From Grifola frondosa (lineage: Eukaryota; Basidiomycota; Agaricomycetes; Polyporales; Grifolaceae), in contig LUGG01000015.1 in the NCBI GenBank assembly GCA_001683735.1, positions 806,001 to 870,000 of the forward strand: a stretch of DNA of 64,000 nucleotides, read 5' to 3'. Below the pieces are notes generated by a model. That model ran no database searches, was not told where the DNA came from, and saw only the letters and a program-made list of their open reading frames with translations. The position numbers and the translations under genes are program-made. Numbering within the stretch: the stretch's first letter is position 1; every line of letters starts with the position of its first letter. Below, in pieces: positions 13,290 to 23,926 of the stretch.

Positions 13290-14088
13290 TCATCGTTCTG
13301 CTGGCAGAGGCTGAAATCGTGTATAGTATTGCTTTGTATGTGCTTCGACCATCTCTTGAGTAGATTCAGGAAGATCTTCCACGAATTGTCCTACAGAGAG
13401 AATTAGAATACGATACGCACAGGGCGAGTGCAACTGACCGGGAGAGCCCGCAAAGAGGGCGAGCGCAGGAATGACGGTATTTGGTGGGACGACAGTGTTG
13501 TCTGCTATCTTGGCACAATCTTTGATGATTGCAAATTTGCCCTAGGTGTATATATGCGTACGTCTGAAGCGAAAGAGCAAAAGAGCAAAAGAAAACACGT
13601 ACGATGATACAATTCTTGCCAATTTCGACATGATTACCGATGGTGGCTGCTTCGACGATACTGTTCGCACCGATATGCACATGGTCACCAATTTTCATCG
13701 GATAGTAATTGAAGTTGCCGCGGTAGGTCTTATATGGTGGTCTATACGTATGAGCACAGAATCAACCTCAAGCTCCAAGACCAAGTTGCGCGGGAACATC
13801 ACGCACCTCATAACACACCCTTCGCCAATGAGACAGTATCGGCCAAGAGAGATGACTACTGCATGACCCGGGCCAGTCCGACGCAAATCGCCACGAATTA
13901 TAGCACCACTGGAGATAATAGTCTTTCCCCCAAGTATGATGTTCTGAGGACCGGCAATGGTGGCTCGGCGCGAGACTTTGTTCCCTGTGTCCTGCAGACG
14001 TGTTCATCACTCGCTATATGGAAACATAACGTGAATGACCAACCGTCTCAATATATTCTGCTCTTGCATAGTAGATCGGAAGGTTCAT
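13290..14088 (-). CDS. DCTN5: Dynactin subunit 5 (p25)
   Basis: The p25 subunit sits at the pointed end of dynactin, the dynein activator used for organelle and nuclear transport along microtubules. Five exons: 14088-14044, 13991-13807, 13741-13603, 13541-13439 and 13390-13290, all with GT-AG introns and summing exactly to 190 codons plus stop. The protein starts [15 protein letters not shown], continues with [20 protein letters not shown], and shows the left-handed beta-helix hexapeptide repeats typical of p25 ([20 protein letters not shown], then [20 protein letters not shown]). It ends in [13 protein letters not shown] plus a Phe/Tyr-rich tail. Length and motif order match the family. The start lies only 62 bp from the divergent gene at 14151. 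Confidence 0.93.
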
Positions 14089-14150
14089 GTTTTGAATGTG
14101 GGGTGGCGGTAGGAGAGAAAGGCGCGCGTCGAAACGCGGTCACTGCCATC
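14089..14150. promoter_or_regulatory. Short bidirectional promoter (dynactin p25 / TMEM186-like)
   Basis: Only 62 bp separate the two divergent start codons. The 5' UTRs and promoter elements of the two genes must overlap each other or extend into the neighbouring transcription units. This is inferred from gene arrangement; no specific factor site is assigned. Confidence 0.5.
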
Positions 14151-14936
14151 ATGTTCAGGCCATCTGGAGTTGCTCGTCTCCTCCAGCATCCGGCTCGTAT
14201 TCGAAGTCCATATATTTATTCTCAGCGCATACGAGGCCTAACAGTTCTTTCATATCTACGGCCATATCTAGCAAGCAGAAACTTGCATATCACCTCCGCC
14301 CCCGCTAAAAGATCGGTCACGGCCAGTGCGACGACATCCACCTCTCCGGCAAGCAGAGAGACATCGCGTGAACCTGAACCTGCCCAGGCGGACACAACCT
14401 ACTATGGCCCTCTTACTGCCACTTTTCGCCGGCTCAAGATATTCTCCCTCTCCTCCCTTACACTTTCGTTCGCGCTCACACCTTTCATATTCGTCATCGA
14501 GACGACCTCCAGTGTTCCACTCATTGGCCGCTTTGCGCTCGCTGCTGTAGCGCTGACGACGAGCAGCGTATCTACTGGCCTGGTCGCGTGGTGCGGCCGA
14601 CCCTACGTCACCAAACTCCGCTGGCTCGAGCCCGAGGGAGTACAAAGCGCGGGCAGCGGGAAAGCCGTCGAGATGACTACTCTGACGCTTGCGCTCCATG
14701 AGCGTATCACGAGGGTATACGACACCGCCTTTCTGGTCCCCACTAACAGGTTCTTCGCGACCTGGGAACTAGCCGAGGTGTTCAAATTACCGACTGCGGA
14801 AGTCGAGTCGGCGAAAAGTCAGGGTCTCCTCCGAGGGAGGAAACGATTGCAGAGACATCAACGAAAGATGGCGGGGTCGTTGGACGGTGGATCGTGGATT
14901 GGGACGAACATGGCACAGGCACCTGTCGCGAAGTAG
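14151..14936 (+). CDS. Mitochondrial membrane protein, TMEM186/TMEM70/TMEM223-like
   Basis: A single-exon frame of 261 codons. The N-terminus is rich in Arg and Ser with few acidic residues, as in a mitochondrial targeting signal. After a low-complexity Ser/Thr stretch, the motif YYGPLTATFRRLKIFSLSSL leads into two closely spaced hydrophobic segments, followed by WCGRPYVTKLRWLEPEG and a soluble tail. A matrix-targeted protein with a two-helix hairpin and a PYV-type motif after it resembles the TMEM70/TMEM186/TMEM223 superfamily, whose animal members assist assembly of respiratory complexes. The assignment rests on architecture and a short motif, so the exact function is uncertain. The start was chosen because a more upstream Met would overlap the divergent dynactin gene. 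Confidence 0.65.
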   Translation: MFRPSGVARLLQHPARIRSPYIYSQRIRGLTVLSYLRPYLASRNLHITSAPAKRSVTASATTSTSPASRETSREPEPAQADTTYYGPLTATFRRLKIFSLSSLTLSFALTPFIFVIETTSSVPLIGRFALAAVALTTSSVSTGLVAWCGRPYVTKLRWLEPEGVQSAGSGKAVEMTTLTLALHERITRVYDTAFLVPTNRFFATWELAEVFKLPTAEVESAKSQGLLRGRKRLQRHQRKMAGSLDGGSWIGTNMAQAPVAK

Positions 14937-15303
14937 GCCAGATTGCCCGGTGAGTCCTCACTTGAGGCAACTTTGCATGAGACTCGTTTGTGATGTCAGA
15001 CAAACAGATACTTCAACGTCCACCAGGAGTTGCTCGACAGGCCTATTCGGTGATATGCGAAGAAGGCTAGCTTATGATCGAGTTCGTTTGCTCGCCATTT
15101 TCTTGCTTAGCGGTAGATATATTATTTGGTGCTGCCTCCATGCTGTTGAATTGATCTGGGATATTTCCATATCTCCTACCTTTCTGACCTTTGTTCCACG
15201 AGATCAATATTTGGTCATTCTCGTTCCATTGGACCTCAAATCGCCAAATTTCGCAATCTGCAACCTAAGAGTACATCTGTATGAACTTTCTGCAAGGATG
15301 GAC

Positions 15304-16606
15304 TTACTCGCCATTCTTTTGTTTCATACCCCATCCCGACCAGCTCGCCTTCAAGCCGTCCGCCCCACTCCCCAATTTCACACCCCATGTGATAGCGTAG
15401 TGCTCCAACACGAGCTCGAGTTCCTCGATCTCATCCAACATCTCGAGCTGGGCGATCCTGAAAGCGTGCATTTAGCGTGTGATATTTAGACTCGCTGTGC
15501 GTAAAACGTACCTTTCGAGTTCAGAAGGTGCGATATATGCCCTTCTGATCTCGCGCAGAGTCAATGCTGAGGCATAATCGAAATCTTCGCTGGAAAACCG
15601 ACTCGGAAGCGAAGCCACCGTAGGGTATGGCTCAGCACCGGGTAGTGTCACGTTACGAGCCTGATATATTCCGGATTTAAAAATATAGAATTAAGGAAGG
15701 AGTCGGCGCACCTTCAGGTTGTTTACCATGACCTTCCCGAATGCATCTCGCAGATTAAACATCTCATACACTACTGCGCCCAGAACCCCGCTCTCCGTCG
15801 CTCCGGCAAAGTAGTCAGTGAACCATTGGATGAGCGCAGACGAGCAGGCAGGCGTCATGTACACGAGGACACATTCAAAGAGCAGCAAAGTGGGAAGCGA
15901 TGGGGAGAGCAACGTTGGCGCGGCGGCAAGGAGCGGCCCAAATGACTGGGAAGGCGGTAGGCGGAGGTCGGTAGGGAGGAGGTGGTACACTGGCGAGTGA
16001 AGAGCGGATCCACCGCCGCCTTCATCGGATAAACCAGTGTGAGTGATGCTTCACACAACCTATTCATGCTTTGCGAAAAGCAATTAAGCTGCAATCCAAG
16101 GACTTACCCAACGTGACGTCCTCTGGCCTTCCCAAGAGAGCACTCAACTCTTTACTCTTCCGTATCGCCATTGCTTTCTTCGTAGTTATTTCTGAGAAAT
16201 CAAGCTCGACGTATTTGCTCAGACACTTCGATTTCGGTCCAGTCTACCTACAGGGGGATGAGGTCAGGGCATGTGTATCTTCCATAGCAGAGCTACGCAC
16301 CGCGATCCGCCAGAAGCGTGTATCACTCCCCGCACCGAAACTGACGATTTGGCAGGGCTTTCCTTCTTGATCTGCGAGCGTTAGCCACTGATCTACGAGG
16401 TCATCAAGTGCCTCGGACCGAACATACGTCCCTATATTAATCAGTGGCGGTCGATGCGGTTGAAGATGCGGACGAGCAATGAACGGTAAAATGAAGGGGT
16501 CGGTGAGGTAATGCTTCTTGACTGCAGAAAGTCGAGCCAAAGCGGCATCGCTGTCGGTCAGGCGTATCGCAGCATCGCCGTCCTGTCTTCTAGGTGGCGG
16601 AAACAT
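15304..16606 (-). CDS. PPM1: Leucine carboxyl methyltransferase 1 (PP2A methyltransferase)
   Basis: Ppm1/LCMT1 methylates the C-terminal leucine of the PP2A catalytic subunit using S-adenosylmethionine. Five exons: 16606-16301, 16243-16108, 16019-15712, 15660-15512 and 15457-15304; they sum exactly to 350 codons plus stop. The N-terminal part has PLINIGTYVR and the SAM-binding loop VSFGAGSDTRFWR. Exon 2 has KYVELDFSEITTKKAMAIR, a signature of the family. Exon 3 has LLLFECVLVYM followed by FGKVMVNNL, and the C-terminus contains ELELVLEHYAITWG. It shares a 151-bp promoter region with the divergent TIM22 gene. All reading frames are intact. Confidence 0.93.
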
Positions 16607-16757
16607 GGTGCAGTCGTCAGCCTACAGGGCTTCAGAGTCAGAATTAGGAGGAACTGTATCAAGCGCCTGCAGGAGCTTGATATGGTAACTTGCCGAAAAC
16701 TTACCTAAGACTTTGCTCGAGAATTTGAAGTTAAACGCAGCTTGTCTTCGCACCACC
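16607..16757. promoter_or_regulatory. Bidirectional promoter (PPM1 / TIM22)
   Basis: These 151 bp lie between the divergent start codons of PPM1 and TIM22. The TIM22 start has a good context (CACCACCATGGCG). The region should hold both promoters; no particular element could be assigned. Confidence 0.5.
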
Positions 16758-17423
16758 ATGGCGAACTTCCCTATGGTCGCCCCAATCTTCCCGGCAGGGA
16801 AGGAGCCATTACCTCCCGGCATCACTGAAGAAGAGCGGGATCAAATCCTACAGGCCAAAAAATACCAGGACTATATGACCATAGGTATGGAGTCATGCGT
16901 GGCGAAGACAGTTATAGCCGGCGGTGGAGGTGCGTTGTCCTGGGTCCATTAAATAATGCAGTTAGGATGTCTTTTTAGATGTTTTCGCGTTTCGTTAGGT
17001 TTCGCGATTGGAGCGTTCTTCTCGCTTATGAGCGCGTCTTTCGCATACGAGGACCCATTGCTGCGTTCGCAAATGCAGGCAGGGATGAACACACGACAAA
17101 AGGCCTCGGAGATCTTCAAAGAAATGGGTCGAGGCATGTGGCGGAGTGGTAAGGGGTTCGGCAAGGTCGGGGCGCTGTTCGCTGGAATCGAGTGCGTAAT
17201 AGAATCTGTGAGCGCATTTCTTTATCCCTTCCAGATATGTGTGTTCATCCCCGCACAGTACCGCGCGAAGAATGATATGGTGAATCCGATTGCTGCCGGC
17301 TTTGTTGCTGGGGGCGTCCTCGCTCGAAACGCTGGGCCCAAAGCTGCCCTTGGCGGTGGAATAGCATTTGCGGCCTTCTCTGCAGTAATCGACCTGTTCC
17401 TCCGGCGGGAGACTGCTGAGTGA
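16758..17423 (+). CDS. TIM22: Mitochondrial import inner membrane translocase Tim22
   Basis: Tim22 forms the channel of the carrier translocase that inserts multispanning proteins into the mitochondrial inner membrane. Three exons (16758-16929, 16999-17207, 17259-17423) with GT-AG introns give 181 residues, the usual size. The conserved [21 protein letters not shown] junction, with a Cys and Gly-rich first membrane segment, is split by the first intron. Later come a [22 protein letters not shown] stretch around the second intron, [20 protein letters not shown], and [12 protein letters not shown] in the last helix. All these are Tim17/22/23 family features. The frame is intact throughout. Confidence 0.93.
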
Positions 17424-17662
17424 GTGTTCCTCCATTGTCTGTGTTCAAGTTCATACTTATATGATGCCATAACAGTGATGATTGATTTGCTTCACGCATG
17501 TAGACTAACTTATTGTGACATAGTTATATACCGGTATGCACTAATTCTTTGCTTTCTCTACTCTCTTCGTTATCAGATATCGCTGTTGGATCAGCCTGGA
17601 AATTCACGGCATCACTATGCGTGACGCATTAATCTTCCTCACACTCCTCGAAATTTCCCAAC
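17424..17662. other. TIM22 3' flank
   Basis: AT-rich sequence after the TIM22 stop codon, probably its 3' UTR and the start of the intergenic region. No gene is seen. Confidence 0.4.
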
Positions 17663-17992
17663 ATGACAGCGGCGGGTCTACGTAGAAATTCTGAACTAGC
17701 ATTTCCACAGTGGACTCGCCGAAAAGTCCGCGCGCTTTGCTTCGTGACGAGGATATCGTTTACTTCCCTATTTGCCCTGGAATTACCACGAAGACATTGG
17801 GAAGGTACCAGCGCAAGACACATCTACTCTGAGTCCTATCGTCCCGGGAATGCTGACCCGGTTAACTACGTACGTTTTGTTCCCGAAACGGTCCGATTTT
17901 TTCAAGACAATCTGCAGAGAAAGAGATCGCATCCCGCGCTCTTGTCACACCAACTGTTCGGCGCGTCCTTGATGGGCGGGTTTATTAACTGA
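17663..17992 (+). CDS. Possible small hypothetical protein
   Basis: An open frame of 109 codons beginning MTAAGLRRNSELAFPQWTRR. The opening resembles N-termini of small mitochondrial inner-membrane proteins of fungi. An alternative frame in the middle (PWNYHEDIGKVPAQDTSTLS) looks equally protein-like, so either an intron is present or a frame change has occurred. No known family was recognised and the reading frame after about residue 30 is uncertain. It lies between TIM22 and HUB1 in a dense housekeeping block, which is the main reason to keep it. Confidence 0.3.
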   Translation: MTAAGLRRNSELAFPQWTRRKVRALCFVTRISFTSLFALELPRRHWEGTSARHIYSESYRPGNADPVNYVRFVPETVRFFQDNLQRKRSHPALLSHQLFGASLMGGFIN

Positions 17993-18451
17993 GAATGAAG
18001 GACAGCACCTTGGCAGCGAGAAGATGTTACCATTCGCTTCATTCGCTTTATTACTATGTCTTAGACAATGGGCTCACATACAGGATCAGGAAGCCTTGAG
18101 ACCAATTCACAGCAGGGCAGCCGGGGTGAGGCGTTAGTATTGCTTCCATCTAACATATCCAACGGCGGTAAAAGGACATTGAAAAATCACCATTGAGAAG
18201 GCTGGAATGGGTGTTGCAGGAGAGCAGGAGGGCCACCTGTTTGTGACTATATTCCCGCCGTCTGCAATGTATATACAGCTCGGGCAGAATTGCGATTGAA
18301 GGAAGGATGGTCAACAATTGATCAAGGAATAAAATACATTCAAAATGTGAATAGAACAGCTACAGACACAGTCTTAGTACAAGCTCTAGTCAGGGCTGCG
18401 ATCTCGAAATACGGTCAATATCCCCGCTGAGACACAATTGTTCTTGCGTGC

Positions 18452-18903
18452 CTAATACATCTCGAGACTCATCCCGTCGTGAATCTCGTAGTCTGCGAGC
18501 GTGATATGATCCTTATAGATCGTGTACCTGCACAGATGATGGCTGGTCAGAATTATGCATAGAAGACCTTATGAGCTACTAACCATTTCTTCAGCTGGAT
18601 CTTGGACGCGTCTGTACCGGTCTGTGCGGCGATGAGCTTCTTCAGATCGCCGACGGTGTCATCTGGGCTGCACTTCACTCGCACTGCAAGTCCGACGCCA
18701 ATGCAGCGGACAATTAATCTTTGTGGACGTCGAACAATAAGAAGGATTACATGCCTTTGCGTCCCAGACGATCGTTCGCGATCACCTAACATCACAGTGC
18801 AGGACGACGTAGATCATAAACATGTAGAAAAGTAAGGATCCGGACAATCAGCATCAGTCATATACGTGTAGCGAAGAGCAGAACGTACTTCAATGAGAGC
18901 CAT
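18452..18903 (-). CDS. HUB1: Ubiquitin-like modifier Hub1 (UBL5)
   Basis: Hub1 is a ubiquitin-like protein that binds spliceosomal proteins and helps use of weak or non-canonical 5' splice sites. Four exons (18903-18889, 18785-18755, 18683-18584, 18527-18452) give exactly 73 residues, the standard length. Visible family motifs are [38 protein letters not shown] and [13 protein letters not shown]. The first coding exon is only 15 nt. The second intron starts with GCATGT instead of GT (donor at 18754-18753): the family sequence RK-VRVKC is restored only with this GC-AG splice. The gene is divergent from the peptidyl-tRNA hydrolase gene at 19197. Confidence 0.92.
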
Positions 18904-19196
18904 GAGCTAATCGAGGCGATTGCGTGTGGTCAACGTTGCTTATAGGAAAGCCTTACAGAAATTCAGGAGCAAGAGTCAAGTGAGTACGCTTACGTAAGAG
19001 AATCTGCCACAGTGTTTGAGGTTGGTTTGAGGTTCAAAAGCCTACCTTCGACACAATCCATTTGAACCAATTCTGAACTGTTTACTACTACCCCCTTCTC
19101 ACTGATAAAAGCTTAACACTGGAGATTCTCCTCAAACATTCTTTTCTGAAGCGTCCTCACTCTTCAGCCATCTTCTGCCACACAATACAACGTCGA
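18904..19196. promoter_or_regulatory. Bidirectional promoter region (HUB1 / PTRHD1)
   Basis: 293 bp between divergent start codons. It must contain both promoters and 5' UTRs. No individual element is assigned. Confidence 0.4.
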
Positions 19197-20025
19197 ATGT
19201 CGTCTCAGGACCCTCGTCCTCAGCTTGTTGTATCAGGCAAGGAAAGTATAGAATCCATGCAGAAGGATCCTTCTTCCAAAAATGTCTCCGAAAATGTGGA
19301 GGGAAAAGTGACTCTGTTACAACCACTTACCATGCAGATAGTCGTTCGCAGAGACCTCCTCGATGTCAGTACGGCCGATCGCTTAAAATCTGCTAAATCT
19401 TAACATGTTTTCGCCCGAAACTTGAACCATCGCGGTCATCGCTGCGTTTCCAAAAATTTGCCTTGTTCATGTGCAGGTTTTTCTTTTCCCGCCGCTTCTT
19501 GTCCGCACTCTCACTACTTTATTTTCGAAGGCAGAAGGCTGGGGTGTAGGTCCGCTGATGTCCCAAGTCGCACATGCCACAGCTGCGGCAAGTCACCACG
19601 CTGAATGTATAAGAATCATGCGTAATAATTTCCATCGATGCGTCAGGTACTACACGAAACTCGTGACAGTCCGGATACACAGGCCTACCTTGACGACCTG
19701 CTCAATATGAGGAAGGTGCATTTATTCTCACAGAACAGTCTTTATTTATTAGACCTAATGTGATGTAATGTAGGTTGTATTACAGGTGCCTTACCCGCTA
19801 CGTAGATGTACTGCACGATCTCATGCACTATGACAGATAGCAGATAGAACTAGCATAGAGCGCCTGGCTACGTTGCTCTCGCTCAATGACCCACCCATAT
19901 CTTATCACCTCTGGGTAGAGCAGCCCGAGAACATTCCAACATGTCTCGCACTTGCCCCAAACCGTAGAAACCCGAAGGTGAAGAAAGCGCTCGATAAAGC
20001 CGGATGCCGACTGTGGAAGAGCTAG
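19197..20025 (+). CDS. PTRHD1: PTRHD1-type peptidyl-tRNA hydrolase
   Basis: This family belongs to the PTH2 fold and is thought to release peptides from tRNA, although activity of PTRHD1 proteins is not firmly established. Five exons are proposed (19197-19364, 19531-19587, 19647-19715, 19774-19801, 19844-20025), summing exactly to 167 codons plus stop. Motifs in order are MQIVVRRDLLD, GVGPLMSQVAHATAAVLHET, DTQAYLDDLLNMRKVVLQ and YHLWVEQPENIPTCLALAP, matching the family from end to end. The second intron has a GCAAGT donor (19588-19593), the ideal GC-AG consensus; only this splice gives HATAA-VLHETRD. The fourth intron position is the least certain. Confidence 0.88.
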
Positions 20026-21138
20026 CGATTCTGGACGATGAAGACTGATCGCTGCGGTAATATCCTATTCGTTATTACCACACCAGCTATTCCTGAAATG
20101 ATTATAGACTCTCTCTTGGTTGATGGTGTCTCCCCGCAGAAAGGAAGGGACGGATACTACTCGGTGATCACTAACACGGGCAGTGCGGTCGACTGAGTCT
20201 AGTGTTCCAGGAAGGTGTCCTGCAGGTCTTCGAGCGTAGCAGTCAGGATAGTTGGCTGCCCGAGGATATCATGGACTGCTTTAGAGTCTGAGTGGTGGAA
20301 GATCTCTGCCATGCACAAATTGTTAACATTCAAATGCATTTTTTAGCATCATTCCATAGCAACGTCAGATTTAGGGATTTATGTTCAGAAAGAAACCGAG
20401 ATATTCAAATGTTGAAATAGCACGGTACCTTCATGAAATTTCTAGTATATCCCTAGTGCACATGTTAAAGGGCTAGAGGGTGGCCTTAAGCGACGTAGCA
20501 CGAATATTCTTGCAATTGCCAGTGCGGTTGAATTGGAGTTTGGAAAAGCGCGCGTACGAGCGCCTGTGGTGATTTTGCGCCAATCATTCCCCATCGCTCG
20601 GGCGCCAAACAGATCGGACAAGACGTTGTCTATTGAAGAGAGGTCGCCCCAAAAGACATTACATAGTGGACGTGATTCATTTGGGACGAACTGTCGGCAT
20701 CCTGGCATTCACGGTGAGGAATTAATACGTAGATTTTAAGGCAGAATTGGAGTGAGATACCTTGGTACTAGGTTGATCAGCTGGGCTGTTACGTCGCGGG
20801 TGCAAATATGACTGGAGGATGTACTGGCCGCTCATTGGTTTGCTCATGCAGCCGCATCACCAGCTACACGGCGACATTGAAAGTGCCGCGAATTGTCAGC
20901 ATTCTCGTCTCTCTCATCTCGAACAAAATGAAATGGACACAGAACCCGTGGATGGTCCCCAGGGTGGTCCCAGAGCACCGAGGTCCGAACTTGGCGATCG
21001 AGTTGGTCGTCCAGCACGTTCCAGTCGAGCCCAAACATACTCATGTCCTACGTCATTGCAGTGAGAGCAACACCCCTAGCTTTCGTATAAATAGGGGAGC
21101 TGACCCCATTCTCTTCGTTGAACATTCTATTCATCACC
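20026..21138. other. No recognised gene; weak minus-strand candidate
   Basis: This region holds the PTRHD1 3' flank and the metallothionein promoter. Minus-strand frames at 20442-20708 and 20844-21044 are open and could be exons of a small gene, but they share no motif with families I know and no convincing splice chain links them. The ~200 bp before 21139 are the likely place for metal-response elements; none was identified with confidence. Confidence 0.35.
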
Positions 21139-21440
21139 ATGGTCGATACTTGCACTTGTCCAGCCAATGCAGGTGAGCAACCGGCTCTCAATCGACCATA
21201 AGGAATGATTTTCATGACTTCGTTGTCCCGCAGCACCTGCACTCCTTCTGGCGCCGGCTGTACGTGCGCAAAGGACACATGTAAATGCGAGAACTGCCCC
21301 AACAAGGCGCACGCAGAAAACGTACGTATTGATTTCAACTTGCAACGGCCCCAAACTAATTTTGTCATCAGTGCGGCTGCGGCTCTGGCGGCGACTGCGT
21401 CTGTGCTAAAGAGGGGAAATCTTGCACCTGTACGAAGTGA
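21139..21440 (+). CDS. Copper-type metallothionein
   Basis: Metallothioneins are small cytosolic proteins that bind Cu, Zn or Cd through clustered cysteines. Exons at 21139-21172, 21234-21321 and 21372-21440 encode MVDTCTCPANA, then TCTPSGAGCTCAKDTCKCEN and, in the last exon, CGCGSGGDCVCAKEGKSCTC. CxC and CxxxCxC patterns dominate and aromatic residues are absent in the two Cys-rich exons. The summed exon length is 191 nt, one short of 64 codons; the exon 1 frame and the exon 2 frame disagree by one base at the first intron, with normal GTGAGC donor and CGCAG acceptor. I treat this as a single-base loss in exon 1 or at the junction. Transcription is expected to respond to metal, but no element was proved. 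Confidence 0.82.
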
Positions 21441-21625
21441 ACGACGTCCGTGTTGTCGACGGTTGGATCCTAAATTGTATCATAGCCAAAGGTTGTATTG
21501 GTAGGAAATAGGCGACATCAGTTCTCCTTCAGAGTTATCTCGTTATCCGAATGAGAAACCGAAGATGTGGGGAAGCTTGGAGCGGACGAAAATCTCTCCG
21601 ACAATATCACCATTACCGTGACAAG

Positions 21626-23926
21626 TCAAGTCTGTCGTGAACTGCTCTTCAAAACATTTGATCCAGTCTTGACTGTATTAATGATGCCGGCGTCCTGCAG
21701 TGCAGCAAAAAGGTTGAAGAGCATGAGGTCCTGTAGGCCAAAGGCGGCGATTCTTTTAAGTATAAAAGAACATTGAATGACAATAGCGCTCACACAATTC
21801 TTCGCAGCAACAAAGCTGAGCGTAACAGGCAGGACCTCCATTTTGCCCGTGATCGTAGAATTGTACGGCGCTTCGCCAACTGCAACAAATACGTCTTATC
21901 ATGATAACCCCGAATGCGGCAGGTCGCGAACAACCGTACCTGGGACAACCATATCCGGGGTTTCCGCATGGACAGCAATGCGCCCAGCTGAAAAGCCAAA
22001 GGGCGTGCTAGGCGGACTGCACACCGGAATGCCGTCAGCAACGCCAATTCGAACGGGATGACACCTACCCTATGTATCTATTCCGGTAATTCGTCCCGCC
22101 AGAGCTTTGCGGGTAAAGGAAAATGCTTTCGGAGCACGTATCGACCACGCCGCCCTTTACTACCTCGCTCGCGAACCAATCCATGAAGATAGTCTTATTA
22201 GCCACCGCCTCGTCGTGCCGTCCGGCGGGCAGCGAGCGGCCGTACGTCCACCTTGTGAGCGGGGCGGGGTCGATGAACGGCATGCGGCCGCCATTGGCGG
22301 CGCCATAGTCGGCAATGAAGGGGTCTGCGACGAGCGCGATCTGGTCCGTCGTAATCAGGTCTGCGTACGTCGTGTTCAGCAGCACACGAAGCGAGGGCGC
22401 AGACGCGTTCGCGGGCTTCGTAATGTTCCACATGTCGGTGAGGTTGATCTCGGTGCGGGTGGTGCCGAGGAAGGCTTCGAGCTTGGTGATGAACATGTTG
22501 AACGTGGCTGCAACCGTGCCGGCCGCAGGGGGCTCCGTGAGGTAGCTGCTTCCAAAGAAATCCACGGGGAAGAGTATCGTCTTTGGAAATTGCGGATACT
22601 AGACGCGGCAGAAGTCAGCAGACCGCTCGGAAGGGTTTCCACCTGTAACCTACGGTAGTGAAGTTTTGGTACCACCAGTGACCCGCAACGGCCCACATCT
22701 TCGCATCGCGTGAGAATATCCCGCCTGTGTCTAGCTCTGGCGAGAGGGGCATCACGTCGTCCAGTAACACTGCACCATGCGACGGCCTATTCCCAAACAC
22801 GCCGTTCGCGCCCGCAGGGCCCCTCATCGACCCGCCCGTGTCGCTCCCGATCGCGAAGTCGAGCCACGGATATGCGGCGACGGCGGTCCCCGAGCCCGTC
22901 GACGAGCTGCTCCCGTCCTGGTAGCCATCTCCGCGCGGGTTGTAGGGCGCGTGCAGGTCAACCCAGTCGTCCGTCGCGCCCTCGCCGTTCGCGAACTGCG
23001 ACGTCTTCGTCTTGCCCACCAATACGAGCCCCCGTCGAGCAGGCGCTGCACGGCGGGTGCGGTACGCGTCCGCGGGGGATAGAGCGCCCAGAACGCGCGA
23101 TTGCCGCAGCCTGTGCGCAGGCCCTGCACGTCATAGATGTCTTTCACTGCGAGCCGGAGACCTGCTAGTGGTTTTTCGGCGGTGGGGATGAAGTAGAGGC
23201 GGGAAGGTACCCCGATGGTGGGGGTTGCCGCACCAGGGATGTGTGCGGAAAGCACTTGGAACCCTTCAGAGCCGTCAGGGATGGTGCCCATACAGGAATG
23301 ACTGGTTTTCGTCGTTGTAGAAACGATATGCTGCAAATAGCCTGGTTCGGTTTTGTTGAATGGAGTAAGATATCATAACAAGCACCTTAAAGATACTGCC
23401 GGTAGATGGTTCAAGAAAGTACGGACCCGAAGGGAGAGATGTTGAGATGGAGATTCCTTCTAGGTAGCTTTTTGATCCCAAAACAAACTGGATAGTGAAC
23501 TTTTTTTCTGTAGAGCTGAGTGAGATCGACGGCGAACGATGAGAGCCGTTGAATGCTACAAATATCCCTGCAATAAGAATAAGATGAGTACATGCTATAA
23601 TAATATGCCAACTTACCATTGAGGAAATATTGAGTCCATACATCATCCTTGACAGACCACGACTGGACAAGGGCCTCTAGCGCGCTATCATCGAAGACAA
23701 CCTGCGAAGTCGAAATGACAGAAAATGGAACGAGATTCTCTGCTGCAATGGTCTTGCCCACAAATGGAACAAGATCGGTCTGAAGTCGCGCAACCGGCGA
23801 AGGCGGTACGAAGTATGAGATATTCCCAAGTGTGAGGGTTTCCCCCTTGAGCTGAAGCTGTACTTGTACTGCCGCAATGAGGGATGAAGCGACCACTGTG
23901 ATTAATGCCCTGGTGGTAATCTTCAT
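21626..23926 (-). CDS. Secreted amidase (amidase signature family)
   Basis: Amidase-signature enzymes hydrolyse amide bonds with a Ser-cisSer-Lys triad. Seven exons: 23926-23617, 23567-23386, 23330-22654, 22598-22069, 22016-21940, 21879-21794 and 21730-21626. The N-terminus [20 protein letters not shown] is a signal peptide, followed by a ~130-residue N-terminal extension found in fungal members. Core motifs are [18 protein letters not shown] (Lys), [12 protein letters not shown], the Gly/Ser-rich [20 protein letters not shown] and [13 protein letters not shown], then GNRPSHG. The C-terminal part has [14 protein letters not shown] and [10 protein letters not shown]. Exons sum to 1967 nt, one short; a base is missing in the C-run at 23039-23043, where the frame must change to give [10 protein letters not shown]. 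About 655 aa after repair. Confidence 0.88.
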
